DNA of 28,868 nucleotides from Bacteroidota bacterium (GCA_023251855.1 JAHEYA010000002.1:1223-30090); one strand, 5' to 3'. Shown: positions 1 to 11,300, numbered from the stretch's first letter. Numbers and translations: made by a program. Notes: generated by a model not told the origin, from the letters alone.

Positions 1-204
1 CTTCAATTAATCATTAATGTTTTTGCAGGGAAAACTTCCATTAACGATGAAGTGAATATTCGTCAGCAAGCCCTGATACAAAACATTCCTGTAATTACAA
101 CCTTGCCTTGCGCAATGGCGACTGTAAATGCAATGATTGAAACCATAACTAAAAAATTAGATGTTAATGTGAAACCCTTGCAAGAGCTTTATGAAGTTTT
201 CTAA
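1..204 (+). CDS. carB: Carbamoyl-phosphate synthase large subunit, C-terminal end (partial)
   Basis: Frame 1 is open from the window edge to TAA at 202-204 and gives the last 67 residues of a protein. The stretch INDEVNIRQQALIQNIPVIT, followed by TLPCAMATVNAM, resembles the C-terminal MGS-like regulatory domain of CarB (E. coli has an equivalent IRRSAL...TTL...ATAMAL segment), and the ending VKPLQELYE fits the common CarB tail. CarB makes carbamoyl phosphate from bicarbonate, ammonia and ATP for pyrimidine and arginine synthesis; this domain binds allosteric effectors. The ATP-grasp domains would lie outside the window, so the call rests on a short, poorly conserved region. Another MGS-domain protein is possible. 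Confidence 0.72.
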   Translation, partial: LQLIINVFAGKTSINDEVNIRQQALIQNIPVITTLPCAMATVNAMIETITKKLDVNVKPLQELYEVF

Positions 205-252
205 GTGTAAATCGCTTATGTATGGAATTGGAACATATTGTTTTAAAAAATC

Positions 253-282
253 TTGAAGAATAAGAAAAAAATCGTACCTTTG
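253..282 (+). promoter_or_regulatory. Bacteroidota-type promoter for the T9SS propeller gene
   Basis: A -7 element TACCTTTG lies at 275-282, with TTG at 253-255, a gap of 19 nt. This matches the Bacteroidota consensus TTG-N17-23-TAnnTTTG. It puts the transcript start near 290, with a leader of about 15-20 nt before ATG 307. Confidence 0.7.
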
Positions 283-306
283 GAATGTAATGTTTAATAT
301 CAAAAA

Positions 307-2778
307 ATGAAAAAAATCATTTTAATTTTTTGCTCACTTTTGGGCTTCTTGCTTTACAATACTGTGAATGCACAGATAAATTATAAATGGGCAAAACGCA
401 TTGGTTCTGCCAATTCAGATGTTGGGAAAAGTATTGCTGTTGATGCCTCAGGCAATGTGTATGTTACCGGAAGATTTTCTGGTTTGGCTGATTTCGATCC
501 TTCTCAAGCAACTTATAATCTTACCATTCCTGGTTACACTGATTGTTTTTTCGCAAAATATAATTCAATCGGAAATTTAATTTGGGCAAAACATCTGGAA
601 TTAGCTTCAGGAACCAACTATAGTTATGGATTAGGAATTGCTGTTGATGGAGCCAGCAATGTATATATAACAGGTTTTTTTGATGGCACCGTTGATTTTA
701 ATCCTTCAACTGGTGCAACCGCCAATCTAACCAGCCATGGTGTTTGGGATGTATTTGTTGCAAAATATGATGCCTCCGGAAATTACGTTTGGGCAAATAA
801 TATGGGTGTTACAGGTGGTTATGCAGCAGGAACGGCTATTGCTTTAGATGGGGGCCCAGGCGCAACCGCACCAAACGTTTATATAACCGGAACTTTTGAT
901 GGCACAGTTGATTTTGATCCTTCTAATGCAACCACGGATCTTACAAGTAATGGCCTTCATGATATCTTCTTCGCAAAATTTATTGCAAATGGTGCTTTGA
1001 TTATGGCAAGGTCGCTGGGAGGACCATTAGACGATGGAGGGCTTGGTATTGCTGTTAATGCTAATGAAGAGGCGTATTTAACAGGTAGTTTTGAAGGCCT
1101 TGTGAATTTTAACCCGGGTGGTTCCCCTTTCAATATCCCTGCTTTAGGATTAAGAGATGTGTTTTATATGAAATATGATGTGAATGGACATTATGTTTGG
1201 GCAAAAAATATTGGTAGCACTGGTGGCATTGCTGAAAATATTGGTCATGCAATTACTATGGATAGTAATGATAATATTTATTTAACGGGTTCCTTTCAGG
1301 GAACAGCCACTTTTGATTCCACAAATGGAGTTAAAAAAGTAGCTACCGGACAAAAGGACATTTTTTTTTCAAAACATGATGCGCACAATGGAGATTTGAA
1401 ATGGGCTAACAGTATTGGAAGTATAACCAATACTGCTATTGATAGTTCTAGCGGTACAGGTATTGTTGTTGACCCTTCAGGGAATGTGTATATAACTGGA
1501 TATTTTAATGGCTCAGCCGATTTTGACCCAGGCGCAGGTACAACTGAAGTAGATACTTTAACAGCTCGGGCAAAAGGAGATTTGTTCTTCGCAAAATACG
1601 ATAGTGCCGGAACTCACATTTGGGCAAAAAATGTGTGCAGCGATAGTCTTGCAATATCGTATGGCATTGCATTGGACAGTGTTCAAAGTATTTATTTAAC
1701 AGGTTCTTTTAAAAACATAACCAATTTTGATCCGGGTTACGGAACTGCAAATTTATCACCTGTAGGAAATGAAGATATCTTTTTTGCAAAATACCGGCAG
1801 GGGACTTCAATAATTTCAGGAAAAGTAACACAAAAAGAAATTACAAATGGTTCTATTTCAGCTGTTGATAGCGGAGAAGTAAAATTGTTTACTTATGTTT
1901 CCAATACAGGAGCATTGCATTTGGAGGATGTTACAAGCATCTCCATTGGTGGAGCATATAGCTTTAATTACGTTCCGGCTGATAGTTTTATTGTTTTTGC
2001 AATACCTACCCATGCAGACTCTTTGCTTGCCCCAACATTTTCCTATAGTACTACGCACTGGAACTGGGCGCATCGCATACTTATTACCTCTCAAGGTACC
2101 TATGATACTACCGAAAACATATTGATAATAAAGGACACTGTACTTACCGGTACGGCCACCATTGGTGGTGAGATCTACGAAGGGCTTTGTTTTGGTTGTC
2201 CTCGTAACGTTGGCGATCCAATAAATGGAATACCTGTTGGCTTAGAGCATGATCCGGGCGGTATTATTGCCACAACATTTAGCGCCCTTAACAATGCAAT
2301 TCCTCCCAGGGCAATGTATACTTTTAAAAATTTACGTCCCGGCAATTATAAATTAAAGGTGACTATCCCCGGTTTACCCCAGGACTCTACTTATAAAATT
2401 AGTGTCCCTCCCGGCACTTTTATTAAGTTGGATTATAATTTTGTTGCCGATTCAAATTCAATTGATACAATTGCAGGTACTCCAAATTCCGTTTTACAAA
2501 CAGCATCAGCTATCGAATCAAAAATACGATTGTACCCAAATCCTCACAAAGGATTCACTTCCATTGAATTTACAATGCTGGAAGCAAATGTAGTTCAGCT
2601 GGATGTATATAATTTGTTAGGTGAAAAAGTGGCGGAGGTTTTTAATGAAAAAAAACAGGCCGGAATTGTCAAGTATGCCTTTAATGCCAACTATAGCGGT
2701 TTGAAAGCCGGAGTTTATTTGCTGAAACTAAAAATTGGTAATGAAATAAGTACACTAAAAATGATACAACTGGAGTAA
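307..2778 (+). CDS. Secreted seven-repeat (SBBP-type) beta-propeller protein with T9SS sorting domain
   Basis: This 823-residue protein has a signal peptide (residues 1-22, ending VNAQ). Residues 25-497 carry seven copies of an SBBP-like repeat with the core VY(V/I)TGxFxGxxDFDP, at about residues 51, 119, 191, 256, 324, 394 and 462, each followed by a (D)(I/V)FFAKY strand. Seven copies suggest a closed seven-bladed propeller. Residues 503-715 look like one or two Ig/carboxypeptidase-regulatory-like beta domains. Residues 740-823 form a T9SS type A sorting domain (RLYPNPHKG start, DVYNLLGEKV, GLKAGVYLLKL). The family is thought to be exported and anchored or released by T9SS. No enzyme motif is visible, so adhesion or ligand binding is only a guess. 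It has its own promoter and a terminator downstream. Confidence 0.88.
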   Translation: MKKIILIFCSLLGFLLYNTVNAQINYKWAKRIGSANSDVGKSIAVDASGNVYVTGRFSGLADFDPSQATYNLTIPGYTDCFFAKYNSIGNLIWAKHLELASGTNYSYGLGIAVDGASNVYITGFFDGTVDFNPSTGATANLTSHGVWDVFVAKYDASGNYVWANNMGVTGGYAAGTAIALDGGPGATAPNVYITGTFDGTVDFDPSNATTDLTSNGLHDIFFAKFIANGALIMARSLGGPLDDGGLGIAVNANEEAYLTGSFEGLVNFNPGGSPFNIPALGLRDVFYMKYDVNGHYVWAKNIGSTGGIAENIGHAITMDSNDNIYLTGSFQGTATFDSTNGVKKVATGQKDIFFSKHDAHNGDLKWANSIGSITNTAIDSSSGTGIVVDPSGNVYITGYFNGSADFDPGAGTTEVDTLTARAKGDLFFAKYDSAGTHIWAKNVCSDSLAISYGIALDSVQSIYLTGSFKNITNFDPGYGTANLSPVGNEDIFFAKYRQGTSIISGKVTQKEITNGSISAVDSGEVKLFTYVSNTGALHLEDVTSISIGGAYSFNYVPADSFIVFAIPTHADSLLAPTFSYSTTHWNWAHRILITSQGTYDTTENILIIKDTVLTGTATIGGEIYEGLCFGCPRNVGDPINGIPVGLEHDPGGIIATTFSALNNAIPPRAMYTFKNLRPGNYKLKVTIPGLPQDSTYKISVPPGTFIKLDYNFVADSNSIDTIAGTPNSVLQTASAIESKIRLYPNPHKGFTSIEFTMLEANVVQLDVYNLLGEKVAEVFNEKKQAGIVKYAFNANYSGLKAGVYLLKLKIGNEISTLKMIQLE

Positions 2779-2798
2779 ATTGATTTTTGATTTTTCCA

Positions 2799-2840
2799 AA
2801 GCCCCCGATTCATTCTCATAAGAATTTTTCGGGGGTTTTT
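2799..2840 (+). terminator. Rho-independent terminator after the T9SS propeller gene
   Basis: The stem CCCCCGA (2802-2808) pairs with TCGGGGG (2829-2835) and is followed by a T run (2836-2840). The loop region holds a smaller ATTCT/AGAAT stem. It begins about 20 nt after the stop codon. Confidence 0.85.
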
Positions 2841-2906
2841 ATTTGTTTAAAAAATTGATGTAAATTGCATCGGTTTGTTTTGAAATTCGCAATCAAAAAA
2901 TGCAAT

Positions 2907-3006
2907 GTCATTCCGACCAAAGCGGAGGAATCTATTAACAAATTACTTAATTTTAATAATTTAGTATCACAATATAACAAGATCCCTCGACTGCGCTCGG
3001 GATGAC
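2907..3006. repeat. Imperfect 27-bp inverted repeat, REP/MITE-like intergenic element
   Basis: The left arm (2907-2933, starting GTCATTCCGA) and right arm (2980-3006, ending CGGGATGAC) are inverted copies matching at 20 of 27 positions, separated by 46 nt of AT-rich DNA. The arms are GC-rich against an AT-rich background, which suggests a mobile or exported-structure origin. No transposase is nearby. The element ends 22 nt before the start codon of the TPR-phosphatase gene, so that gene's promoter may lie in the 46-nt spacer or upstream of the element. I found no convincing TAnnTTTG for it. Confidence 0.75.
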
Positions 3007-3028
3007 CAATTAATAATTACTCAATAAA

Positions 3029-5215
3029 ATGAAAAGTTTTTTCACTCCTTTTTTATTCCTGTTTTTCATTTTATTTTCTTCCACTGTTTGTTTTTCCCAA
3101 TCAACCTACAAAATTGACAGCCTCGAAAACGAATTGCAAAAATCAATTGACACCACCAAAGTAAATGTATTGAATGCTTTGGCAATAGCGCATTTAAATA
3201 AAACCCCTGCAACATCATTGGAATATTCAACCAAGGCATTGCTGCTTTCTAAAAAAATTGATTTTCAGAAAGGAATAGGTATTTCAAACATTAATATGGG
3301 GGCAGTTTATTTTGACCGTGGTGATTTTAATAAAGCATTAGAGTTTTACATTACCTCTTTAAAAACAAATGAAGGTATTGATTATAAAAAAGGTATTGTG
3401 AAAAGCTTAAATAATATTGGTGATGTATATGTTAACCAGGGGTTTTATGAAAAAGCATTGATAAATTATTTAAGATCTGAACAAATTTGTGAAACAATAG
3501 GAGATAAAAAATCAATGCAACATAATAATATTGCCGCATCGTATTTTTATTTAGGGAATTATGAAAAAGCATTAAGATACTACATCAAAGCATTAGAAAC
3601 TGCAGAAACATTTGGTAATAAAATGAAAATGTTTAACCCTACTAATGGGGTTGGAAATGTTTATTATAACATGAAAGACTATGAAAAAGCATTAATTTTT
3701 TACAAAAAAGCACTCGCATTAAGTTCCGAGGTAAAAAACCAAAAAGGTATCGCAAAGTCACTTACCACTATTGGAAATGTGTACGAAAAGCTTCAAAATA
3801 ATGATACCGCTCTGGACTATCATATAAGATCATTACAAATTAATGAAAAACTTGGGGAAAAGCAGGCGATTGCGCTTTCTCTTATGAATATAGGAAACAT
3901 ATATACAAAAACAAAAAAGTATGAAAAAGCGCTAGAATATTACGGTAGAGCTTTAATTATAAATAAAGAAACAGGAAGTAAAAATGGAAGTGCCCAATCC
4001 TTATTTAATATTGGTCTTTTGTATTCTAAAAAAGGTAATATAGATAAAGCAATGGAATATTTTAAGAAAGGGTTAACACTCGCAAATTCTATTAAGATTA
4101 AAGAAATAATGAGCGAGAGTAACTTGGAGCTTTCTGAAGTATATGTAAAAAAAGACGATTATAAAAACGCGTATACCTATTATAAACGCCATGCACTTAT
4201 TAAAGACTCAATTTTGAATGAAGATAAAGCAAAAATTATTGCTGATATGAGTACAAAGTATGGAACGGAACAAAAAGAAAAAGAAAATGAACTTTTAACA
4301 AAAGAAAAATCATTATTAGATGAAAAGTCAAAAAACCAACAATTTATTATTATTGGTTTTGTTGTTGGGATTTTTTTAGTACTATTATTAGCCTTTTTGG
4401 CATATAATCGTTACCGCGATAAACAAAAAGCAAGTGAAGTAATCAGCCAGATAAACAAAGAAATAAATCAGAGTATTACCTATGCAAAACGGATACAAAC
4501 TTCTTTTTTAACTTCTGAAAAATACATTGCTCAGCACCTTTCTGATTATTTTATTTCATTCGCTCCGCGTAATGTGGTCAGCGGTGATTTTTACTGGTTA
4601 ATGGAAAAAGAAAACCTACTGTATGTTTGTACTGCAGATTGTACCGGGCATGGTATACCGGGGGCATTCATGAGTTTGATTGGCATGGGAGTTTTAAATG
4701 AAATTATTTATTCCAAAACGCATATTTCACATACAGATGAAATTTTTAATGAACTAAGAAGAATAATAATTTTAGCTGTAAACCCAATTGGTGCTTCCGA
4801 AGAAGGTAGAGATGGTATGGATGCTGTTTTGTGTCGTTACGATCTTCAAAAAATGGAACTGGAATATTCTGCTGCCAATAGTTCATTTTATATTGTTAGA
4901 AACGGTGAGTTACTTGTTTTTAAACCCGATAAAATGCCGGTAGGTAAACACATTGGAGTTGAAAAACCTTTTACACGTAGCGTTATTCCAATATACAAAG
5001 GAGATTGCATCTATACATTCAGCGATGGATACGCAGACCAGTTTGGTGGTCCTCAAAATAAAAAATTTCAGTCAAAGCAAATGAAAGAATTGCTTTTGGC
5101 AAATAGTAATAAATCAATGAGCGAACAAAAAGAACTTCTGGATAAAAGAATGGAGCAATGGAAAGGTGATCATGAACAGGTGGATGATATTTTGGTAATT
5201 GGCATAAGAGTTTAA
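3029..5215 (+). CDS. Membrane TPR sensor with cytoplasmic SpoIIE/PP2C-type Ser/Thr phosphatase (SiaA-like)
   Basis: The 728-residue protein has a signal peptide (1-24). About eight TPR repeats follow with a near-exact 40-residue period (cores near 100, 140, 178, 218, 258, 298, 338 and 378, mostly YEKALxYY). Then come a charged coiled coil (about 400-437), one membrane helix (438-460), a linker helix (465-500) and a SpoIIE/PP2C domain (about 508-728). Metal-site motifs are intact: SGDFYW (518-523), ADCTGHG (536-542), RDGMDA (594-599), FSDGYADQFGG (664-674) and VDD (718-720). The TPRs should face the periplasm and the phosphatase the cytoplasm. Such phosphatases dephosphorylate small partner proteins. 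SiaC at 17655-18035 is a candidate substrate by analogy with Pseudomonas SiaA, but the genes are about 12 kb apart, so this is inference. Confidence 0.87.
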   Translation: MKSFFTPFLFLFFILFSSTVCFSQSTYKIDSLENELQKSIDTTKVNVLNALAIAHLNKTPATSLEYSTKALLLSKKIDFQKGIGISNINMGAVYFDRGDFNKALEFYITSLKTNEGIDYKKGIVKSLNNIGDVYVNQGFYEKALINYLRSEQICETIGDKKSMQHNNIAASYFYLGNYEKALRYYIKALETAETFGNKMKMFNPTNGVGNVYYNMKDYEKALIFYKKALALSSEVKNQKGIAKSLTTIGNVYEKLQNNDTALDYHIRSLQINEKLGEKQAIALSLMNIGNIYTKTKKYEKALEYYGRALIINKETGSKNGSAQSLFNIGLLYSKKGNIDKAMEYFKKGLTLANSIKIKEIMSESNLELSEVYVKKDDYKNAYTYYKRHALIKDSILNEDKAKIIADMSTKYGTEQKEKENELLTKEKSLLDEKSKNQQFIIIGFVVGIFLVLLLAFLAYNRYRDKQKASEVISQINKEINQSITYAKRIQTSFLTSEKYIAQHLSDYFISFAPRNVVSGDFYWLMEKENLLYVCTADCTGHGIPGAFMSLIGMGVLNEIIYSKTHISHTDEIFNELRRIIILAVNPIGASEEGRDGMDAVLCRYDLQKMELEYSAANSSFYIVRNGELLVFKPDKMPVGKHIGVEKPFTRSVIPIYKGDCIYTFSDGYADQFGGPQNKKFQSKQMKELLLANSNKSMSEQKELLDKRMEQWKGDHEQVDDILVIGIRV

Positions 5216-5261
5216 GGATTTCTAATAACCAGTAAAAAACGAATTTATCAATCTTCGATTG

Positions 5262-5285
5262 CTCTTTTATGGAATATTAAAAGAG
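5262..5285. repeat. Small AT-rich inverted repeat before the macroglobulin gene
   Basis: CTCTTTTA (5262-5269) and TAAAAGAG (5278-5285) are perfect inverted copies around an 8-nt loop, followed at once by a second small dyad, GAGAT TGC ATCTC. They lie in the 105-nt gap between the phosphatase and macroglobulin genes. There is no GC-rich stem or T tract, so terminator function is doubtful. Confidence 0.3.
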
Positions 5286-5320
5286 ATTGCATCTCTGTAT
5301 TGAAATCAAAAAAATAAATT

Positions 5321-8300
5321 ATGAAATTCAGAAAACTTTTTATCATTGCATTGATTGCAATCACTGGTCTTGCCGCAGCATTTATACTCACAGGTTTTCA
5401 AAAAAATAAAAACACGATGTTATTAATTTTCCCGAAAGGCAGTAGTTATATTAAAGAATGGAAAAAGGTGGATTCCCTTACAGCAAAGGGATTAAATAAG
5501 TCCGCTTTGGAAGTAGTGAACGGTATTTACGAAAAAGCAAAAGTGGAGAATAATGCTCCTCAATTTGTAAAAGCTATCATTCACCGGATGAAATTTGAAC
5601 AATACATTGAAGAATATTCTTTGGTGAAAGCACTCAATAAATTAAATGAAGAAGCCAAAGAAGCCTCCTATCCTGCAAAGCCGGTATTGCAATCTATGAT
5701 TGCTGAAAGCTATTGGCAATATTATCAAAACAACCGATGGAAATTTTATAACAGAACAGCAACAGTTAATTTTGATAATGCTGATATTACAACCTGGGAC
5801 CTTAAAACAATTTTTTCACAAGTTGTAAAAAATTACCAGGCATCACTTGAAAGCATTGATAGTTTAAAACGTACCCCTCTTAATATTTATGATGAGGTGC
5901 TTGTAAAGCAGTCAAATTCACGTAAGTTCCGACCAACTTTGTATGATTTTGTTGCACATCGTGCAGTTGATTTTTATACGGGTGAAGAACCGGATATTAC
6001 TCGCCCCGCTTATAAATTCGAGTTAAACGATTTGAACTATTTCAATGATTTTGAAAAATTTTCACGATTAAAAATTGAAACCAAAGATACATTATCATCA
6101 AAATTTTATGCACTCAAAATTTTACAAGACTTGATAAAATTCCATATCGGCAGCAGCTTCCTTTTTAAGAAGGAGGAAGGCGAAGCAGCATTGATAGATG
6201 TTGATTTGAAACGATTAAAATTTGTGAGAAACAAATCTGTTTCCGAAATAAAAGACAGCTTATATTTAACTGCATTACAGGACCTGGAAAAACAATTTTC
6301 CTCCAATCCCGCTTCAGCAGAGGTGAGTTATGAGATCGCAGAGGTTTATTTCGGAAAAGGAAACAAGTATAAGCCATTGCAATCAGAGGAAAACAAATGG
6401 TTCAAAAAACGAGCATTGGAATTATGTGAAGCAGTAATTAAAAAATATCCAAACAGTGATGGAGCAACAAATTGTGAAGTGCTGAAAGCTCGTATAAAAG
6501 AGCATTCGGTTGATTTTATTACTGATAAAGTTACTGTTCCGAATCAGGCGTTCCGCGCGCTTTTAACCTATAAAAATTTAAAAACGGTTTATGTTCGTGT
6601 GGCTCAAATGGATATTGATAAATACAATAGATCAGTAGAACGTTATTATGGCGAACAATTGATCAGGGAGTATTTAAAATTGAGTCCTGTAAAAGAATGG
6701 ACCGTTGAATTGCCTGATGATGGTGATTTTCAATCACATTCAACGGAAATAAAAATACCTGAATTACCACTCGGGCATTATGTGATTCTGGTTGGTTCTG
6801 AAAAAACATTTTCCTACAAAAATAATGGTGTAGCCTATACTCCGATATGGCTTTCCAATATCAGTTATACCAATCGCAGAATGACAAACGGCAGTTATGA
6901 TTTTTTTATTCAGCATCGTGAATCCGGGGCTCCATTGGCAGGTGTTTCCGCTCAATTATATTTTGAAAAATACAACTATATTTCACGTAAGTACGATTAT
7001 GTAAAAGGAGAAAAATTCACTACCAATGATGCTGGATATTTTAATGTTCCTACTCCAAATGATTATCGAAATTTTACAATAGATTTTACGTACGTTCCAA
7101 TGTCAACAAGCGGAGCGCCTACTGATCATCTACAAACAGAGAATGCTATTTATCAGTATAAAACTAACATAGACCCTAAGCGCAAAGAACCGAAAACATT
7201 TTTCTTTATGGATAGAGCAATCTATCGTCCCGGCCAAACCATCTATTTTAAAGGGATCATGATAAATACTGATGGAGAGAAAAACGAGATCATGGCCAAT
7301 GAAAGATCAGTTGTTACATTTTATGATGTGAATTCTCAAAAGGTTGCAGACATGGAGCTAACAACCAATGAATATGGTACGTTCAACGGTACATTCACTG
7401 CTCCTAATGGGGTGCTGAATGGGCAAATGAGCATAACAAATGGAAGCGGCAACATTTATTTTTCTGTAGAAGATTATAAACGTCCGAAGTTTGATGTATC
7501 ATTTAATCCTGTTAAAGGCAGCTACCGCTTAGATGAAAAAATAAAAGTTAGTGGCCTTGCAAAAGCATATTCAGGAGCAAAAATTGATGGTGCAGAAGTA
7601 AAATATCGTGTGGTACGTAATGGTTCTTTTCCATACTGGTGGTATTGGTGGAGAGGCTATTACCCACACTCTCCTCAAATGGAAATTACAAATGGTGTTA
7701 CCACTTCAAATGATACCGGTACTTTTTTTATTGACTTCAAAGCAATACCTGATTTGAGTATTCCAAAATCATATCAGCCAACATATTCATATACAATTTA
7801 TGCTGATGTTACAGATATAAACGGAGAAACACATAGTTCGCAAACGGTTGTGAATGCTGCTTATACAGCATTGAATTTAAATGTAGCTATCCCAACTTTA
7901 ATTGAAAAAGAAAACAAAGATGCTTTTGTTATTTCATCTTCCAATATGAGTGGGCAGTTTGAATCGGCACAAGGTAAAGTAGAAATTTACAAATTAAAAG
8001 AGCCTGAAAAAACCTATCGTTCGAGGCTTTGGAGCCAACCCGATAAATTCCTAATGAATAAAGAAGAGTTTGAAAAAACATTTCCTCATGATGAATTTAA
8101 GGAAGAAAATAATATGTATAAGTGGGCGCGTGGAGAAAAAGTGCTGGAACAAACATTTAAGAATACTGCGGAAATAGTATCCAATACTGGTAAAATAGCA
8201 ACTCCTAAAATTTATGACTCCGTAAAAATTTCAAATCTTAAAACTTGGAAACAAGGTGTATATGTGATGGAAGCCCATAGCAAAGATGCTTATGGCGAAG

Positions 8301-11300
8301 ATGTGAAAGATGTTAAATATTTTACGGTGTATTCAAATAGTGGAAGTGAAGTGCCAAGTAATGAGATCAGTTGGTTTAATATACTTACCAATAGTGCGAT
8401 TGAACCCGGAGGGAAAGCAAAATTTATTATCGGTTCAAAAGAAGAAAACGTGAAAGTGTTTTATGAAATTGAACACAAAGGCGAAATAGTAAAAAAAGAA
8501 ATCATCGTACTAAACAAAGAACAAAAATTAATTGAAATTCCGGTGGAGGAAAAGCACAGAGGCAATTTTTCGTTTCATTGTATTTTCATAAAAAACAATC
8601 GCTCGTATATGCAACAAGGTGTTGTTAGTGTGCCTTACACTAATAAAGAATTAGATATTCAGTTTGAAACATTTCGTGATAAATTATTACCCGGACAGCA
8701 GGAAGAATGGAAAGTAAAAATCAAAGATAAAAAAGGAGATAAACTGGCTGCCGAAATGATGGCAACTTTGTATGACGCGTCTTTAGATGCTTTTAGACCT
8801 AATAATTGGTATTTCGATATTTATAATAGGTATTATTCCAGTTTGTATTGGGATGTAAACAGTGGTTTTGGTATTGCTGATGCACAAGTATTTAATGTGG
8901 AGTGGAATAAATATCCGAGTGGAGCATATCGGTATTACGACCATCTGAATTGGTTTGGGTATACAAGTGGTTATTATGGCTATTACGGTTACGCAGATGA
9001 TGAAGGAGGAGGAGGGAAATATCGTGCAAGCAGAATGGTAGCAAAATCTGCACCTGCACCCTCAGCGGGCGTGATGGCAATGGAAGAAAAAGCTGCTGAA
9101 CCTATGATGGAGACTCCAGCAAATAAGGACAAGTCGAAAAAAGAATCGCAAAAAAAAGGAGACGGTGATGCAGTAGAAGATATGGCCGATATCTCAACAG
9201 CAACAACCACTGCATCAGGTGAAACAGCCGCTTTTGGTGGTAAAGACAAAAAATCAGGCGGAGAAGATATGTCGAAAGTTGCTGCCCGTAGCAATTTTGC
9301 GGAAACAGCATTTTTCTATCCACAATTAGAAACTGATAAAGAGGGAAATGTAATTATCAAATTCACTATCCCTGAAGCACTTACCAAATGGAAGATGATG
9401 GGCATGGCACATACCAAAGATTTGAAAATCGGAACCATCGAAAAAGAATTGGTAACGCAAAAACAATTGATGGTGATACCAAATGCTCCGCGCTTTTTCC
9501 GTGAAAATGATAAGATGGAATTCAGTACAAAAATTTCTAATCTGTCCGATGCTGATATGACTGGCACTGCACAAATCTTTTTTTATGACGCAGTAACAAT
9601 GAAAGACATAAGCTCTCTGTTACTGGGTAACACAGCTCCCCTCTCCCTTGGAGAGGGGCAGGGGGTGAGGTCCTTTACTTCTAAAAAAGGTCAAAGCTCT
9701 GCAGTAAGCTGGAACATCTCTATTCCAGAGGGCGTTGGTGCTATCACTTATAAAGTGGTTGCCAAAGCAAATAACTTTTCGGATGGTGAAGAAATGGCTT
9801 TACCTGTTTTAACAAATCGTATGTTAGTTACTGAAACATTGCCTTTGCCAATTAGAGGTAACCAAACCAAAACATTCCGTTTCGAAAAATTTATCAATCA
9901 AAATAATAATTCCACAACATTACGTAATCATAAATTAACACTTGAATTTACTGCAAATCCGGCATGGTATGCAGTTCAGGCTTTGCCATATTTGATGGAA
10001 TATCCTTATGAATGTGCAGAACAAACCTTCTCTCGATTTTATGCCAACAGCATCGCAGCTCATATTGCTAATTCATCACCAAAAATAAAGGCCGTTTTTG
10101 ATTCTTGGAAAAACACTCCTGATTCAAAAGCATTGTTATCTAACTTGGAAAAAAATCAGGAACTGAAATCATTGATGCTTGAAGAAACGCCATGGGTGCT
10201 GGATGCAAAAGATGAAACAGAACGTAAAAAACGAGTTGCTTTATTATTCGACTTAAATAAAATGAGTAATGAACTGGCAATGGCAATGAAAAAATTACAA
10301 AAACAGCAAGCTCCAAATGGTGGCTGGCCTTGGTTTGAAGGTATGCCGGATGATCGTTATATCACACAGCATATTATTACAGGAATGGGACATTTAGATC
10401 ACCTTGGGGTAAAAAGTGTTCATGCTGATCCTGCCGTTTGGAACATGGTTAATCAAGGAGTGAAATATCTGGATAACCGCATTCGTGAGGATTACGAATG
10501 GATATTAAAACATGATCTCTTGCATCTTGCCGACAATCATTTAAGTTATACTCAGATTCAATATCTCTATGCCAGGAGCTACTTTTTAGATATTCCTATT
10601 GACGGCAGAAATCAAAAGGCAGTTGATTATTATAAAGGACAAGAGAAAAAATATTGGCTTCAAAATGGGCGTTACATGCAAGGAATGATTGCCTTGGCTT
10701 TGAATCGTTTTGATGATAAAATAACACCAAAGGACATTATGAAATCGCTCAAAGAAAATTCATTGACCAGCGAAGAAATGGGAATGTACTGGAAAGAAAA
10801 TTATGAGGGATATTATTGGTATCAGGCTCCAATCGAATCTCAGGCATTATTGATTGAAGCATTTGACGAAGTTACAAAAGATAAAAAAGCAGTGGATGAT
10901 CTGAAAGTTTGGTTATTAAAATCAAAACAAACTCAGGATTGGAAAACTACCAAAGCTACTACTGAAGCGGTTTATGCACTACTCTTGCGTGGAACAGATT
11001 GGTTAGCCACTGAAAGTAATGTGGAAATTAGTTTGGGAGATTTGAAGGTCGATCCTAAAAAAATGCCCGATGTTAAACAAGAAGCGGGTACCGGTTATTT
11101 TAAAACTTCATGGAGTGGTGCTGATATAAAACCTCAAATGGGTGAAGTTACTGTTGTGAAAAAAGATGAAGGCGTAAGCTGGGGAGCGGTCTATTGGCAA
11201 TACTTTGAGCAATTGGATAAGATCACACCTGCTAAAACTCCATTGAGTTTGAAAAAACAATTGTTCCTACAAAAAAATACAGATGCTGGTCCTGTGATTG

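Noticed and set aside
8989..9294. 101-codon antisense reading frame inside the macroglobulin gene
   Set aside because: It mirrors the low-complexity linker of the macroglobulin, has no family features and no promoter.
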